A DNA stretch of 64,000 nucleotides from Perkinsus olseni (GCA_013115135.1 JABANP010000003.1:248001-312000); one strand, 5' to 3'. Positions 36,951 through 48,179 are shown, counted from the stretch's first letter. Translations and numbers: made by a program. Notes: generated by a model not told the origin, from the letters alone.

Positions 36951-37755
36951 TGGAAGTGGCTTCAAAAGAGGTTGCACTGGGGTCGTACTAGTACTGCAGT
37001 AACGACATACCCGCACCCCCATAGACGTGTACCGAGGCATCGACAAGATGGTAGTGAGCAAGGGAAAGATGAAACGGCTACTGTCCTGACGAGACGGGAG
37101 GGGGCTGAAGTTGAAGTTAAGGGGGAAATTCGCCTCGAGCGACTTGGACTTTGGCTCGGACAAAAGGGCGAGCGAGCCTCAACTTCTGAGAGGATTATAA
37201 GCATGTCCACAATAACCCATAGCAGAGTGAAGGCGAGGTCGCCTCGTGAACCTGTCGGCCATGCTGCCAACGCTGATCAGGACCCGTATCAAACCTGATA
37301 ATGGCTCTAAGCAAGGGTAGTCGAGAAGTCGTCCAACTTACTCAACCACGAAGTTCAGGCCTTTGAGGTCACTCTCCAGGCGCAAACGCTAAAATGAGGT
37401 AACACGGACAGTCTGAAGAAGACACTGTTACGGTCTCTTTAGGAGGAGCGCTGCATCCTTGGGGGGTGAGCCAAGGCTGGCTGCCAAGACATCAGTACCC
37501 ATGCGTCACTACCAGCCGCAGCACAAGAAGCATGAAGTCCCTCGAAGCGGGCCCTACAACACTACTGGGCCCACCACACACTTCGAGCCAGGCTGGGCCG
37601 ATACTGAGGAGGCCTCCTCCGTCCAATCAGCCACTGCAACTCGAGCAACACGGGTATTACAGACCCCAACAACATGTGTACATCATCACACAGTGGTGAC
37701 TCGGGCTCCATTTGAACCTAGACCCTCCGTCTCCAGGGCAGCCGTCCTGGCTTTC
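36951..37755. other. Spacer in the secreted-family array
   Basis: Upstream of copy 4 and downstream of copy 5. Open frames on both strands (for example plus 36933-37298) are overlapping and carry no motif. Presumed promoter of copy 4; nothing else was recognised. Confidence 0.35.
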
Positions 37756-38821
37756 TCAGGCCTGCTTTGACCTACGCGAGGCCGCCCTTGCTCGCAGTGT
37801 CGCTCCGACTGGACCACTCTCAACGGGTTCTGGCAGGCCGTGGCGCGCTATCTTATACCACTTCTTGCACAACTTTCGAATGAATTTTTTGTTCGATTTA
37901 GCTCCTATACTTTGACTCATTATCTTCACTCCATATTTGCACTTGGTGAAGGCCGAGTCCTCATCGGTGTAGATCTCGACCACCACACGCACTGATGGCG
38001 TATGCTTCACTAACCTATCGTTAAAAGCCCTAGCAGACACGTAACTGACAAAAAAACAGCAGCCGCAGCAGCAGCAACAACAGCGGCGAAGCACAGGAAC
38101 GGAGACCCATCGCCGCCGACTATGTCCACTGAAAAAGATGTGTTTCAAGAGACTAGCTATGCTGAGCGAAGCGAATTCTGTAATCGCATTTTGCGCGCGC
38201 ATGAACATCAATTCCGGAGTCGATCCTGAGTTGCAGAGCCTTCCACGAAGACGTTTCTATCGCCCTAGATTAGATACAGCGGTACACTCTACCCAATGCC
38301 GAAACTAATCATGAGCGATCGCCATAAGGACATCCGCTCGACCTGAGATACTTGGGATAACACCTACGTCACCCCACCATCCCACTAGCCTCTCCTGTGT
38401 ATAAAGGGAGGCGGCGAGGCGGATTATATCGCCACGACAAGGAGGCAAAGGGGGAGAACCCTCCCACAAAGCATGCCGCCGCTGCTGAGCCCTGCCTACT
38501 TCGACAAAAGACCTCAACTCCCTTGCACGTGAGGCGTTCAATGAGTACAGCTTGACGTCTACCATAGGTCAGCCAATCAGTTGGACTGCTACCCCCTCGC
38601 CAGTTGAAAGTAGCATTGCCGGCATTGCCCGCATCGACCCTACAGGACCCACTATCCCGACTCATACCATCAACCTCTGTAACCTGAGACCTCCGATAAT
38701 GCACTGCCGCAGAAAAGGTTTGCCGATTTACATTCAACTTGGATGAAACCACAGGAGGGCATAGGCAGATGAAGACCAGGGCGGCGGTCCAGAGCCAGGC
38801 TTTTGAAGGGGAGAGACGCAT
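37756..38821 (-). CDS. Secreted four-cysteine family protein, divergent (copy 5)
   Basis: ATG 38821 encodes MRLSPSKAWLWTAALVFICL, then CPPVVSSKLN, a signal peptide. Module two reads SGSCRVDAGNAGNATFNWRG, followed by QAVLIERLTCKG. A long gap follows, including a Gly/Ala/Cys-rich frame whose exon status is unclear. Module three is near 38030-37840: VRVVVEIYTDEDSAFTKCK, YGVKIMSQSIGAKSNKKF and IRKLCKKWYKIARHG. It ends basic at 37756. The four cysteines and their order are kept, but the ATF.W module is shorter. This is the first gene of the array downstream of the ion channel, on the same strand. Function unknown. Confidence 0.5.
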
Positions 38822-39033
38822 CAACAATAAGAAGTATTCTGAATGAGCCGCTGAGGAACGGTCACAATACGACCTTGAGCGAGATAGGAGGACCACGCCG
38901 ACAATGAAGCCCTGTAGAAGGCGAGCTCAGTTCCACAGCCCCAAACTGAAATCCTTGTTGTTGAGACAATACTACAATGACAGCAGCAGTGACCACGGGA
39001 ATCATAGAGACGAGTACTACTCATCAACACTTA

Positions 39034-41927
39034 TCATCGTACCCGAGGACTGCTGCCCGTACGCCTCCCGTGAGCAGCAGCACCAAGGGTGTGCCTGCTT
39101 GATACGTCTCGTCGACAGCCCCCTCGGGGAAGGAAGGCTCCCACAACCCAACATACCTCTCCTTGGCTAACTCTCGTAGATGCATCAACACCCTCAGCTC
39201 CGGTAGGACCCTTCAAGCCTTCCCTTCCCAGCTCGATGTCCCTCACTGTATCGAAGAGCCCACCCAGGGACTCGGCAGAGTACTCTAACGTCGCTGACAC
39301 CCTTGTTAGCGTTCGATGGAGCAGCCTAGCACGCTGCGTCACCTGCCGCGAGTACCGTCCATGAAGCTAAGATACGCGTCACAGCTACTGCAGGCAGCTG
39401 CTCTTCTGTGAGTTGGGCTATGAACTCATCGAGACCGTCAATGGCAGCCATCTGAAGATAGCATATCCCACCTAATCATTCGGGCGGCGTGCGGTAGTAC
39501 AATCCGATCGACTTTGGTCTCCAGATGCCTCAGATGATTCAAACATAGAAGAACGTCCTTGCTCTGTGCTTCACCGCGCATCTTCCTGACTCCCGTAGTG
39601 AACTCTTCCAACGTCAAACTGCCATCACCTGCCAATACCACTCGGCATGATGAGCCCTCACCAGCATGGACACTCCGCGATGCTGTGCGCTGTCGATGAG
39701 GATCATCAGTCGTACCCCCATCGAGGGGATGACACTCACCATTGTCCAGCATGTGCCAGATCTCATCCAGCTCATGAGCGTCCACGTCCAGCAACGCTAG
39801 CTTCCGAAGGACACGGCGACTGCCTAGGGCCTCCTCGAACTCCTCTCGACTCAACTGTGGCAATGAAGAGAACAGGTAGGAGATCCACAGGTTACCAGTA
39901 GACACTAGTTGATAAAGGGAAGAACACAATGATGCCACTAGGATAATTCGAGCAATGAAATCTACCGCCCTGCAGCGTAATCAGAACATCGTAACGTCAT
40001 CAGAGATGGGTCGGATGTCAAGGCAACCAAAAGCAACGAGAAGTTAACCAAAGCTGCAGCCGAGTTCGACTCTTCTGTATGCACCCTCTACTAGCCCCCC
40101 CCCCTCCCATGCCCACCTCGCCGCTACCATCCGTATCGAGATCCGCGAATAGATCACCAAGGTCGGCAACTTCCTTTATCTTTTTCCTCTCTGCCTCAAT
40201 CGCCTAAGGCCACGCTCTGGGGAGCCGTGAGCCGCCCCTCACCGGACTACCAGCTGCTCGTCATCCTCCTTGGCTATGCTAAAGGCATTCTCCACTATCA
40301 CGGCTGTGATGAGGTTCATCAGGACGAAGTAGGCGATGGAGATGAAGCCAAGGAATAACCATTCGATCATGGGTTGCCGGGCCATGAGGGGCCGGACTAC
40401 TGCCGTCCAGGAGTCCAGGGTCATTATCTGCACAGTGGGGCTCGCAGAGAGGATGGAGGGGTGGGCATACTTGTAGTAAGGTGAACATGGATAGGGGTAC
40501 GTCTCCGAATAGGGATTGTACTTCACTATTCCCCCTGAGTGAGAAAACCTTACTGCCGATCAGAGCACAGCGTACTCAAACGACAGGCGCAGCGGCCGGT
40601 CCCTTGAAAACAGGACACCGAGCCAGGGTTCACTGTGCAACTGCCGGTCACGACGGTCACCCTGCCACTGCTTTTACGAGCTTCCTTTATTACTATAACG
40701 GAGCGTGCTGCAGCAGCAGCAGCAGCAGCACCATGAGTAGCTTACTCATTTCCATCCCATCTTCCTATGAAGAGTGTGCAGGCCATGCCGAATACAAAGC
40801 ACACCGCGGCTATCACTACGTACCTGAGGTAGCACCAGCAGCCAATCGGGCATCCCTCAAGAGCGCTGTTACGTCCAAAATAACGTAAGACTGCTCTCCA
40901 GCAATCCCCGAACCATCATCCACATCTCCCTAAACTCGGGTATCAGCCTAACAGCTCTGGCAATGCGGACCAGACGAATGGCCCGGAGGACCTTGGAGAG
41001 GGACGAACGATGAACAGCACGGCGCCGGTCTACTTCCACTCTGCGGCTAAGTGGCGAGAGGCACCAGGGAGTGAGTGCATCATCAAGCGGGCTAGTACCT
41101 GCAGTTGCCTTATCCAGTCGGATTCTAGATTGAGGGGCGTGAGGATCCAAGAAACGCATATACCTACAAGAGAGGTTCGAGACAGGTCAAGGATACTCCT
41201 GGATACGCTCCACGAATTTGGAGGAGGGCTGAGAACCTTCGTAGACGCCATTCAGTCTTAGAGGGCTTGAGCGGCCAGAAGCATGCTGAAGGAAGTCGTG
41301 GAAATTATTGTCACCCGATAAGACGATGAGGGTGTCTATCATGTTGACCGGATAGAGGAGCCATATCCACGTATTAGCCAGGAGTCGTAACAGCCACTCG
41401 AGGAAGAAAATCTGAAAAAAAAGTACCGCTCAGACATACCACTGTCGGCCTCAGTACAAGAGTGAAGGCCTGCTCTACGACGAAGAAGAGGTCGTCGACA
41501 GCACCAGCAGGCTCCTTCGGATAGTAGGCTGATTGCCAGGCGATGGCTAGACAGTTGAGTATGATGAGGATCCCTACCGAGAACAGTGTTCTCAGAACAC
41601 GAGATCTACTGGCAGCAGCGGCTACGCGCCTGCCCTATTGTGGAAACAGTTCTACGGTCGGGTATATCACGCGAAGAAAAGCGCCAAGTGAAGCGCGAAG
41701 AAGACACTTTGCATCGTAACGCATGCCAGATACATGTATAGTTAACCTGCCGCGAACAGTCTACAGCCCCTTCACAGCCAACTACCCATGGCCACGTCGA
41801 ACCGCAAACTGTTGGCCAGCTCCCATGCGCGGGGTAATGGCGGTGAGTAGTCCTCAGCTGCCACCTCGGCCGACTTCCGATCGATCACTCTCTGAAGCCT
41901 CCTTACACGACCCAACACCGCAACCAT
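39034..41927 (-). CDS. Single-domain voltage-gated cation channel with EF-hand tail
   Basis: Plasma- or flagellar-membrane channel. ATG 41927 (MVAVLGRVRRLQRVIDRKS) is the likely start. S1 is VGILIILNCLAIAWQS (about 41590). S2-S3 are DLFFVVEQAFTLV spliced to IFFLEWLLRLLANTWIWL, then PVNMIDTLIVL. S4 is SLSKVLRAIRLVRIARAVRL (about 41000) with arginines every third residue, so it should sense voltage. The pore loop has MTLDSWTAVVRPLM (about 40420); an acidic TLxSW filter is typical of Na+/Ca2+-selective channels such as NaChBac and CatSper. S6 is FISIAYFVLMNLITAVIVEN. The C-terminal tail holds an EF-hand-like pair, LDVDAHELDEIWHML and GDGSLTLEEFTTGVRKMRG, which suggests calcium feedback, then ends at 39034. 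Only one six-helix unit is present, so four subunits would be needed. Similar single-domain channels are known in alveolates. Confidence 0.75.
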
Positions 41928-42309
41928 TGCCTTACCGCAATCCTCGCTAGGCCCACTGATCGTAGTGTACTCGTTATGCTGGGGAACTCACTGTTCACCT
42001 TATGAGACCCCTGCATCAACGCTCTACCGCGAGCTGTCATAGAATTCCATCTACCTCGGTACTACGACCACCTTCGACAGGGGCATCGCTTCCGCTACAC
42101 GAGGACTCAGAGCTGGACGAGGCCGAGCTTGCGCTACCATCTGCCGACTAAGAGCATTGTAGAACTAGTAATCCGAGTATCCAAGGTTGAAGGTGGCGTA
42201 CCTCAGGATGCTCAGCGAATCTTGCCCTCCAGTATCCTCTCATCGTAGTGTGCGTGCCATACAGTGGCCCCTAACATGGCAGGCTTAAAGCACTTTCATC
42301 ATGCCAAGT

Positions 42310-42813
42310 TTACGCGACACTCCTGCTCACTGAGTCGAGTCTGTCCAAGTGAGTTCGTCTCTCCACCGGGCGATTGTGAACACGAAGCAAGTTAGATAGT
42401 CGACATCAAGTAGCTGATGCAGGTCATGGTACGACTGAAGTATCTCAGCGATTGCCTCATCATTGGAGCAACGCCCCTGTTAGCGGTACGAAGTCGTAGT
42501 AGACGACGCACTCCCCTCCGATCACACCGCAATCCTGAGACAAGACGCTGAGCATCCTCCTCGCTGCTGCTGCTGCTGCTGGACTCACCTCTAGCGTCTC
42601 ATCGGGTCTGACAATCTCTTCCGGATGGAATCTAGAGGAGAAAGAGGATAGACAATAATAGCACAACGAAGAACCATCGAGAATCTTAGGTTGCCCCAGT
42701 ATCTTCTGAGAAGATTCTTGAGTGAAGAGATTCCTCTCAAGCGAGCCCACGCCTGTGACGGAGTTGTACACATTTAAGGCGCTCCCCGGATCGGAGCCGA
42801 GTAACAGGCTCAT
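42310..42813 (-). CDS. Hypothetical protein next to an inverted repeat
   Basis: ATG 42813 opens MSLLLGSDPGSALNVYNSVT, then LERNLFTQESSQKILGQP. A GT-AG intron over the Ala/Ser-coding CAG-type run (about 42585-42535) is likely, then DCGVIGGECVVYYDFVPLTG. One base out of frame, CSNDEAIAEILQSYHDLHQL reads on as plausible coding sequence to a stop near 42310. No family recognised. The left arm of the inverted repeat ends 4 bp upstream of the start codon, so the arm may serve as 5' leader or promoter. Real gene, broken gene and chance frame are all possible. Confidence 0.3.
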
Positions 42814-42817
42814 TCTG

Positions 42818-42979
42818 CAGGGCTCCAAGTTGAAATAGATTATTGCGTTTTTTGGAATTTCTCTTTCTGTTTGACGTGTTTGGGCTGAGATTGGGTAGCG
42901 TATGCTAATACATCTCAGTATAGATACCCTGTGAGTTTCAGCTACCATCTCGCGGTGGTAGACGAGAACTGGGAAGTTG
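42818..42979 (+). repeat. Inverted repeat, left arm (about 162 bp)
   Basis: Its reverse complement matches 43172-43333 with about three mismatches by eye. The two arms flank a 192-bp spacer and together could fold into a long hairpin. The shared block runs from CAACTTCCCAGTTCT to CAACTTGGAGCCCTG when read in right-arm orientation. Confidence 0.92.
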
Positions 42980-43171
42980 CCTCGAAAAAGTTACCAAAGA
43001 TTTATAGAATATACACTGTTAATTTTACCCTAAAATCCGCGTTTCTGCTAGAGAATCACAAAAGATAATTCAGAGAATGAGCTGTACGCCAATCGAAAAG
43101 CCGCGTATTCAATACCTATACCTAGATGTTTCATGTGAAGTTTCCTGTAATATACTATATTCTATTCGAGC

Positions 43172-43333
43172 CAACTTCCCAGTTCTTGTCTACCACCGCG
43201 AGATGGTAGCTGAAACTCACAGGGTATCTATACTGAGATGTATTAGCATACGCTACCCAATCTCAGCCCAAACACGTCAAACAGAAAGAGAAATTCCAGA
43301 AAACGCAATATTCTATTTCAACTTGGAGCCCTG
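43172..43333 (-). repeat. Inverted repeat, right arm (about 162 bp)
   Basis: Partner of 42818-42979. No target-site duplication or transposase frame was found around the pair, so its origin is open: foldback/MITE-like element, or a local inverted duplication. A run of ten C (43365-43374) follows the arm. Confidence 0.92.
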
Positions 43334-43355
43334 TACTATATATATCGGAACGGCG

Positions 43356-43805
43356 TTAGCCCTGCCCCCCCCCCTTCGCTGACCTATTGATGCACACGGA
43401 GAGCTCACGTATGCTGCCACCGTGCCTTCGTATTATCAAGTCTGTTATATGCGAGATCTTGGTGGACTGAAAAGGGTCATCAAGGCAGGTGTGTATGCGT
43501 GTCGTTACTGGAGCGAGAGTAGTAGTGAACTCTAGGAGGGTGCAGACTGGCGCGGCTAGCTTGATCGTTGCATGAACAACGCGGGGGTCCAGTCGTGCTG
43601 GCTTGATGTCGGGGTGCGAAAACCTGACCCAAGATACCATACGGAACAGCAACCCCCCTCTAAAATATAGAGATCTAACCAGGATGAGTTTGAAGCCTCT
43701 TGGCCGTCATCGAAAATGCCTCTGGTCTCACTTAGGTGGTTCGACCTCGGCGGGCGCCGCTGTCGCATTTCCCTTCTTTCCCTTCCCGCCAGCCTTCTTT
43801 CCCAT
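43356..43805 (-). CDS. Small hypothetical protein with Lys/Gly-rich N-terminus
   Basis: ATG 43805 opens MGKKAGGKGKKGNATAAPAE, then VEPPK. A GT-AG intron (GTGAGACC to TATTTTAG) keeps the frame into LLFRMVSWVRFSHPDIKPA, RLDPRVVHATIKLAAPVCTL, LEFTTTLAPVTTRIHTCL and IRRHGGSIRELSVCINRSAK. It ends just past the ten-C run at 43356, where the exact C-terminus depends on the run length. No family recognised. It is divergent from LRRC40, whose start lies 263 bp away, so the two may share a promoter. Confidence 0.5.
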
Positions 43806-44067
43806 CAATAACTGGACAGGCCAACTATTAACAACAACATTCCTCGCAGGGCCCTTTCATTCGAAATGCTCTACAGAGGTGAGGGGCTGTTCAACAGACT
43901 CAGAATTGAACCGCATTCTACCGAATGGAGCTCCATTGCGGATGGAAAAAGTAAACCGGAATTCTGCGCGGATTTCGCGCGCGCCCAGTAAAAATTCCGG
44001 TATCAACTTCCGAGAGTACCGGTCAGGCATGTGTTTACCAGAACAGTTTGTCTGCTGTCGTAAGCCT

Positions 44068-46495
44068 ATGGTTTTTCAACCTCCTTCTTCGTCGTCGTCG
44101 GTGGTCGTGCAAGAACGGAGTCATCAGGCCCGAGTAGAGGCTGCTTTGAAAAAAGCCTTCACAAGCGGATCTTTGACCCTTGCTGCTGCGGGATTGACTC
44201 AGGTAAGTCATTAACGAGGGTTTTGGCGATCATCTTCACGCCTGTCATGAATCTCTCTTCGAAAACTACCAATTGTCTTTGCGAGCGTGCCGTCAATTCC
44301 CCCTGGATCGGGCTATCCAGTACCGAACGAAGTGTTAGTGATGATAGCGCTCGAGCCGCTGGATACACTGATGCTTGTGGCGCCCTGAAGAAAAGTAAGC
44401 TTGCACCGAAGCTCCTCAGGTCCCACCGCAACTTCTACAGTTGGACAGTACAACTCTGGAGGGTATAAGCTGGTGGGAGAGCAACACTATCGAAAAAGTC
44501 GACCTTTCCGGTAACGATATCCGAGAGCTGCCACCTGACCTCCCTGGGCAAATTCCGGACTGCCGAGCCTTCAACGCTAGCGATAACAAGCTTGAGTCGC
44601 TCCCGACCACTCTCCTGCACTTGGAGAAATTGAAGATTTTACTGGCGGTGCGTAACGCGATCACGACTTTCCCGACGTCCGATTGCCGAAGCTCCCTCGT
44701 TGAACTACGTCTCTCGCACAATAATCTGTGCGAGCTACCTCGAGGCTTTGCGGAGAGTCTCCCCAGTCTACAAGTCCTGGCCATTGATCACAACAAACTG
44801 CGCAGCCTGGACGAGCCCATCCCGAGCCAACTCAGAGTCCTCCTTGCAAGCAGCAACGAGATCGTGTCTGCGAACGGCGTTGATGGGCTTCGGTGTCTCG
44901 AAGAAGTCGACCTATCGAGGAACAATCTCACGAGGATGCCCTGCCTTCGTGACTGTAGCCACCTTGGCAGCGTGGGTGGTGGTTATAACAAGCTGGAGCA
45001 TTGGCCTGAAGTAGGTGGTAAGGTACACACACTGCGCCTCTCTTACAACCTACTGAGATCTGCCTCGGAAACTCTGCTTCTACCACCCAGCCTTGTCACT
45101 TTGCTACTCGATAACAATAAGGTGGACGCTGTACCGGGGGCGGTGCTCGCTCTAGATAAGCTGAAGACGCTCGATCTCAGCAACAATGATATCTCTCGGA
45201 TACCGAATGAGCTCGGACGACTCGCTTCGCTGACAAGGGTCGCACTGGACGGGAACCCCGTCCGTAATGTGCCAATGGCTGTACTGCGCAGGGGCAGTGC
45301 GGGGATCCTGAAGTTGCTTCGAGAACGTCTCGGGCCTGATGATGATGGCAATGAGCGAGGAGCGATGTTGTTGGACATCCGCAATGCCGTTCATGGGAGC
45401 AAACACCTCGATCTCTCCCGATCGCGGATTGGGCCCAGAGGTGCCGCCAGAGGTTGAGCAGGCCGAGGCCCTAGTGCTGTTGAACATGAGCCACAATAGA
45501 ATAGCAAGGCTGGGAGAGTTGAAGAGTCGGGAGACTTTGGTTGCGGCTGTTGATGGCCAAAAACGTCCTAAAGAGTATCGAGACGCTGAGGTACCCAGCT
45601 TTGCAGGACCTGGATATTAGTAATAACAACCTAACGCAGCTCCCTTGTGAGGTATCTCTACCGCAACTGCTCTCCTTTGATGCAAGCTGCAATCGGGATC
45701 TCACGGGAGTCCCGAAAGGCCTGTTGAAGGGCAGTGTGAAGTTGCGGGAGATAAGGGCCAACAATTGCCGTATAGCCAGCTGGGACTTCTTACCGGATCT
45801 CGATCGTCCTCATGACAAGCTAGAAGTTCTGGATCTATCGGATAACCGAATCACAGTGATTCCGGATAATTTGGTACCGGGCCGTCTACCTGGTAGGTGC
45901 AGATTGATGTTCTTCGCTGTTTAAAGCCTCCCGAACAGGCCTACATGTTCTCCTGCTCTCCAACAACAACATCACCGCCTTGCCTCCATCACTCGGTCGA
46001 GCTTCAGCGCTGAATAGTCTCACGCTAGAAGGCAACCCAATACGATCTATATCACAAGTACGCAGGGGGCAGCAGTAGTTGCCAGTCGACTAACGATCGC
46101 CGAGGATATACCCGACATCCACCCCCTTGCAGGCCGTGATCCGGGGAGGCTCCGCGGCGATTCTGAGCTGCTTACGCAAGCGGTATCCTCCGGTAGACGA
46201 GAATGGTCGAATGGATGTTAGCGCGGCACAGCGTGATGATGACGGGAGAGGCGTCGTCGAGGCAGAGGTAGGATTACTCAAGGCCTCTTCCAAGCCTGAT
46301 AGAAGTCTAAGCCTTTCCCTTGAGCTCGTCTATCATCGTTGACAGATCCGAGACCTGGAGGCCAGGCTAGCCGCCGGGGGGCATACACAGGCGGTGGAGT
46401 ACAGCCTGAAGAAGCGACTCGCTGTCGGCCGAGCCAAGCTGAAGCGTTTCTCTAGAACTGCCGTACAGGAGGAAGCTCATGTGGCTATGACGTAA
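44068..46495 (+). CDS. LRRC40-like leucine-rich-repeat protein
   Basis: Solenoid of leucine-rich repeats, probably a protein-binding scaffold. ATG 44068 (MVFQPPSSSSSVVVQERSHQ) leads to LTLAAAGLTQ, spliced over 44203-44419 to VPPQLLQLD and WWESNTIEKVDLSGNDIREL. The WWE segment before the first repeats is an LRRC40 trait. Many repeats follow (LVELRLSHNNLCELPRG, LKTLDLSNNDISRIPNELG, LQDLDISNNNLTQLPCEV and others). A cap reads AVIRGGSAAILSCLRKR, like the LRRC40 C-terminal AAILEYLRDR. A Lys/Arg-rich helix ends at TAA 46493-46495. A 34-bp intron at 45893-45926 is clear. Two one-base frame breaks (about 45431-45436 and 45536-45542) are bridged by perfect repeat spacing and look like extra bases. Confidence 0.8.
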
Positions 46496-46617
46496 TTCAA
46501 GAACAGTTTCTTCGCTACTATGTGTTGAGTCCACCCGCATTTCGCTGCTAACTATGAATCCCGACCCATTGGGGTAGTGGATATGAGTTGAGAGCAGTCA
46601 GTTGTTTTCACATTATC

Positions 46618-47234
46618 ATGGTGTTTCTTCGTCTAAAGGACGTCTTCACCAGGTCCCCCATGCTTGCTAACTCCGTGACGTCTCTCGCCTGCTACGCTCT
46701 CAGTGATCTAATAGCACAGCGGGCTGACGATGCTGATATTGAAGAAGTGTTGGCGATATCGATAGGCGTCGGCTTCTCTCCGTTGCCCTTTGCGGTCCGA
46801 TTCTCAGTGGTATCTGCCTGACCAAACTATACAGGAATCTTGATCGATTCCTTGGCTCTGGCCATACCTTCAGGGTTGCCTCACGGAAGATACTCTTCAT
46901 GCAGATCGTCTACATGCCGTTTTCCGTGCCGGCCTTCATATTCCTTTCCTCGACTTTCAACGCTCTCTTCAACGGCGAGGGGTTTGCCACCGCGTGCACT
47001 GAGGCCTCGGCCGTCACGAAGCAGCGCTGGAAGGAGGCCTACTGGACGTCGTGGTTCGTATGGCCGATCTCTGACGCCTTCAACTTTACGGTCATGCAGA
47101 GGCGCATGCCAGCGGCGCGACCGACGTGGGATGCTGTTGTGATGGTCGGCTGGAATGCCTACTTGAGTTGGCGTGGAATCGGCGGCCATTCTGTTACCGA
47201 ATTTTTATACCCAGTTAGCATGGATGATGTATGA
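46618..47234 (+). CDS. Mpv17/PMP22 family membrane protein (copy 1)
   Basis: Four-helix channel-like protein of peroxisome or inner mitochondrial membrane in known species. ATG 46618 starts MVFLRLKDVFTRSPMLANSV, then LACYALSDLIAQRADDAD, the usual start of the family. The middle reads RLLSVALCGPILSGICLTKL, then YMPFSVPAFIFLSSTFNAL. The C-terminal signature is YWTSWFVWPISDAFNFTVMQ, RRMPAARPTWDAVVMVGWNA and YLSWRGIGGHS, matching the W..WP..Q.iNF..vP...R......w..yLS pattern. Between codons about 46735 and 46770 the frame changes by minus one (or plus two); it may be a small intron or an indel. Tandem with the next gene. Confidence 0.8.
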
Positions 47235-47507
47235 AAAGATCTTCTGAGAAGTGCATGAGAGTTTCTTGACAAAAGTGGGGCGAGGTGTTGGTAGAAACAG
47301 CGCTGTGCATGCCAAAGATCTATCGCGTTCAATCTCAAAGTTCTGATCGACATCCGGGAAACTCCTTTTCCGTATCTTCTCATACGAATTTGCACGCCTC
47401 TGTAGGCGTCGTGACGCAACAACAACAACAACAACACTAAAACGGCTTCAGCGGGAGTGGAGTCCAGTAACTCGAGTTGTACCTTTGCAGTTTTTCCTTC
47501 TCACCCT

Positions 47508-48099
47508 ATGGTGGCGGCCGCCGTGGCTCGAACATACCGGCAATCGCCAGTATTAGCAAATTCAATCTCCTCCCTCTTCTTCTTCGCCCTCAGTGACTGG
47601 TTCGCACAGAAGGCCGAGAAATGCGAGAAAATTGACAAGAAGAGAGTGGCAGCTGTTTCGGCGTGCGGCCCGCTGTTCAACGGTCTCCCCATTGACGCTC
47701 TTCTATGAGGCGCTAGACAGGCGCATTGGGACCAAGCCGACTGTCCGAGTGGTCGGACGGAAGCTGCTCGCCATGCAGTTCATCTACATGCCAATTTCTG
47801 TACCATCTTTCCTGTTTCTCTCCACGATGTTCCATCGCCTCCTACTGGGAGAAGGCGTGAGGGACTCCGCCCGTCGAGGGTGGGATAGCGCAGAGAAGAA
47901 GTGGGCGGAGGCCTACCTAGCCTCATGGTTTGTGTGGCCTGTCTCGGATACCTTCAACTTCACAGTGGTCCAGAGGATCTTCCCGGCTGCCCGCCCAACC
48001 TGGGACTGTGTGGTGGACGTGGGTTGGAATGCCTACCTCAGTTGGAGGGGTATCGGTGGACACTCGATAACGGAATTCGTTGATGTCAGCAGAGCGTGA
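47508..48099 (+). CDS. Mpv17/PMP22 family membrane protein (copy 2)
   Basis: ATG 47508 starts MVAAAVARTYRQSPVLANSI, then FFFALSDWFAQKAEKCEKID, VAAVSACGPLFNG and, one base out of frame, LTLFYEALDRRIGTKPTVR. The C-terminal signature AYLASWFVWPVSDTFNFTVV, then PAARPTWDCVVDVGWNAYLS and WRGIGGHS, is almost the same as copy 1, so this is a tandem duplicate. The frame break at the CCCC run 47687-47690 needs one base less, and the family alignment with copy 1 is then gapless. It ends TGA 48097-48099. Unlike copy 1, no other disruption was seen. Organelle and transported solute are unknown. Confidence 0.82.
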
Positions 48100-48179
48100 C
48101 GTTTCCTGAAGGTTCCGTGTTGCGCTGCTATGCAGGGCCGAGCGTGCTCACCGAAAGTGCTTGCCTTCCTTCCCGAGCA

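Noticed and set aside
36933..37298. 121-codon plus-strand frame between secreted-family copies
   Set aside because: Charged, low-information translation overlapping the promoter and exon 1 of copy 4, with no motif or splice support.
44159..44431. Minus-strand frame with GVKMIAKTLV, slightly like the third module of the secreted family
   Set aside because: Overlaps the first exon and intron 1 of LRRC40 on the other strand and lacks cysteines and a signal peptide.
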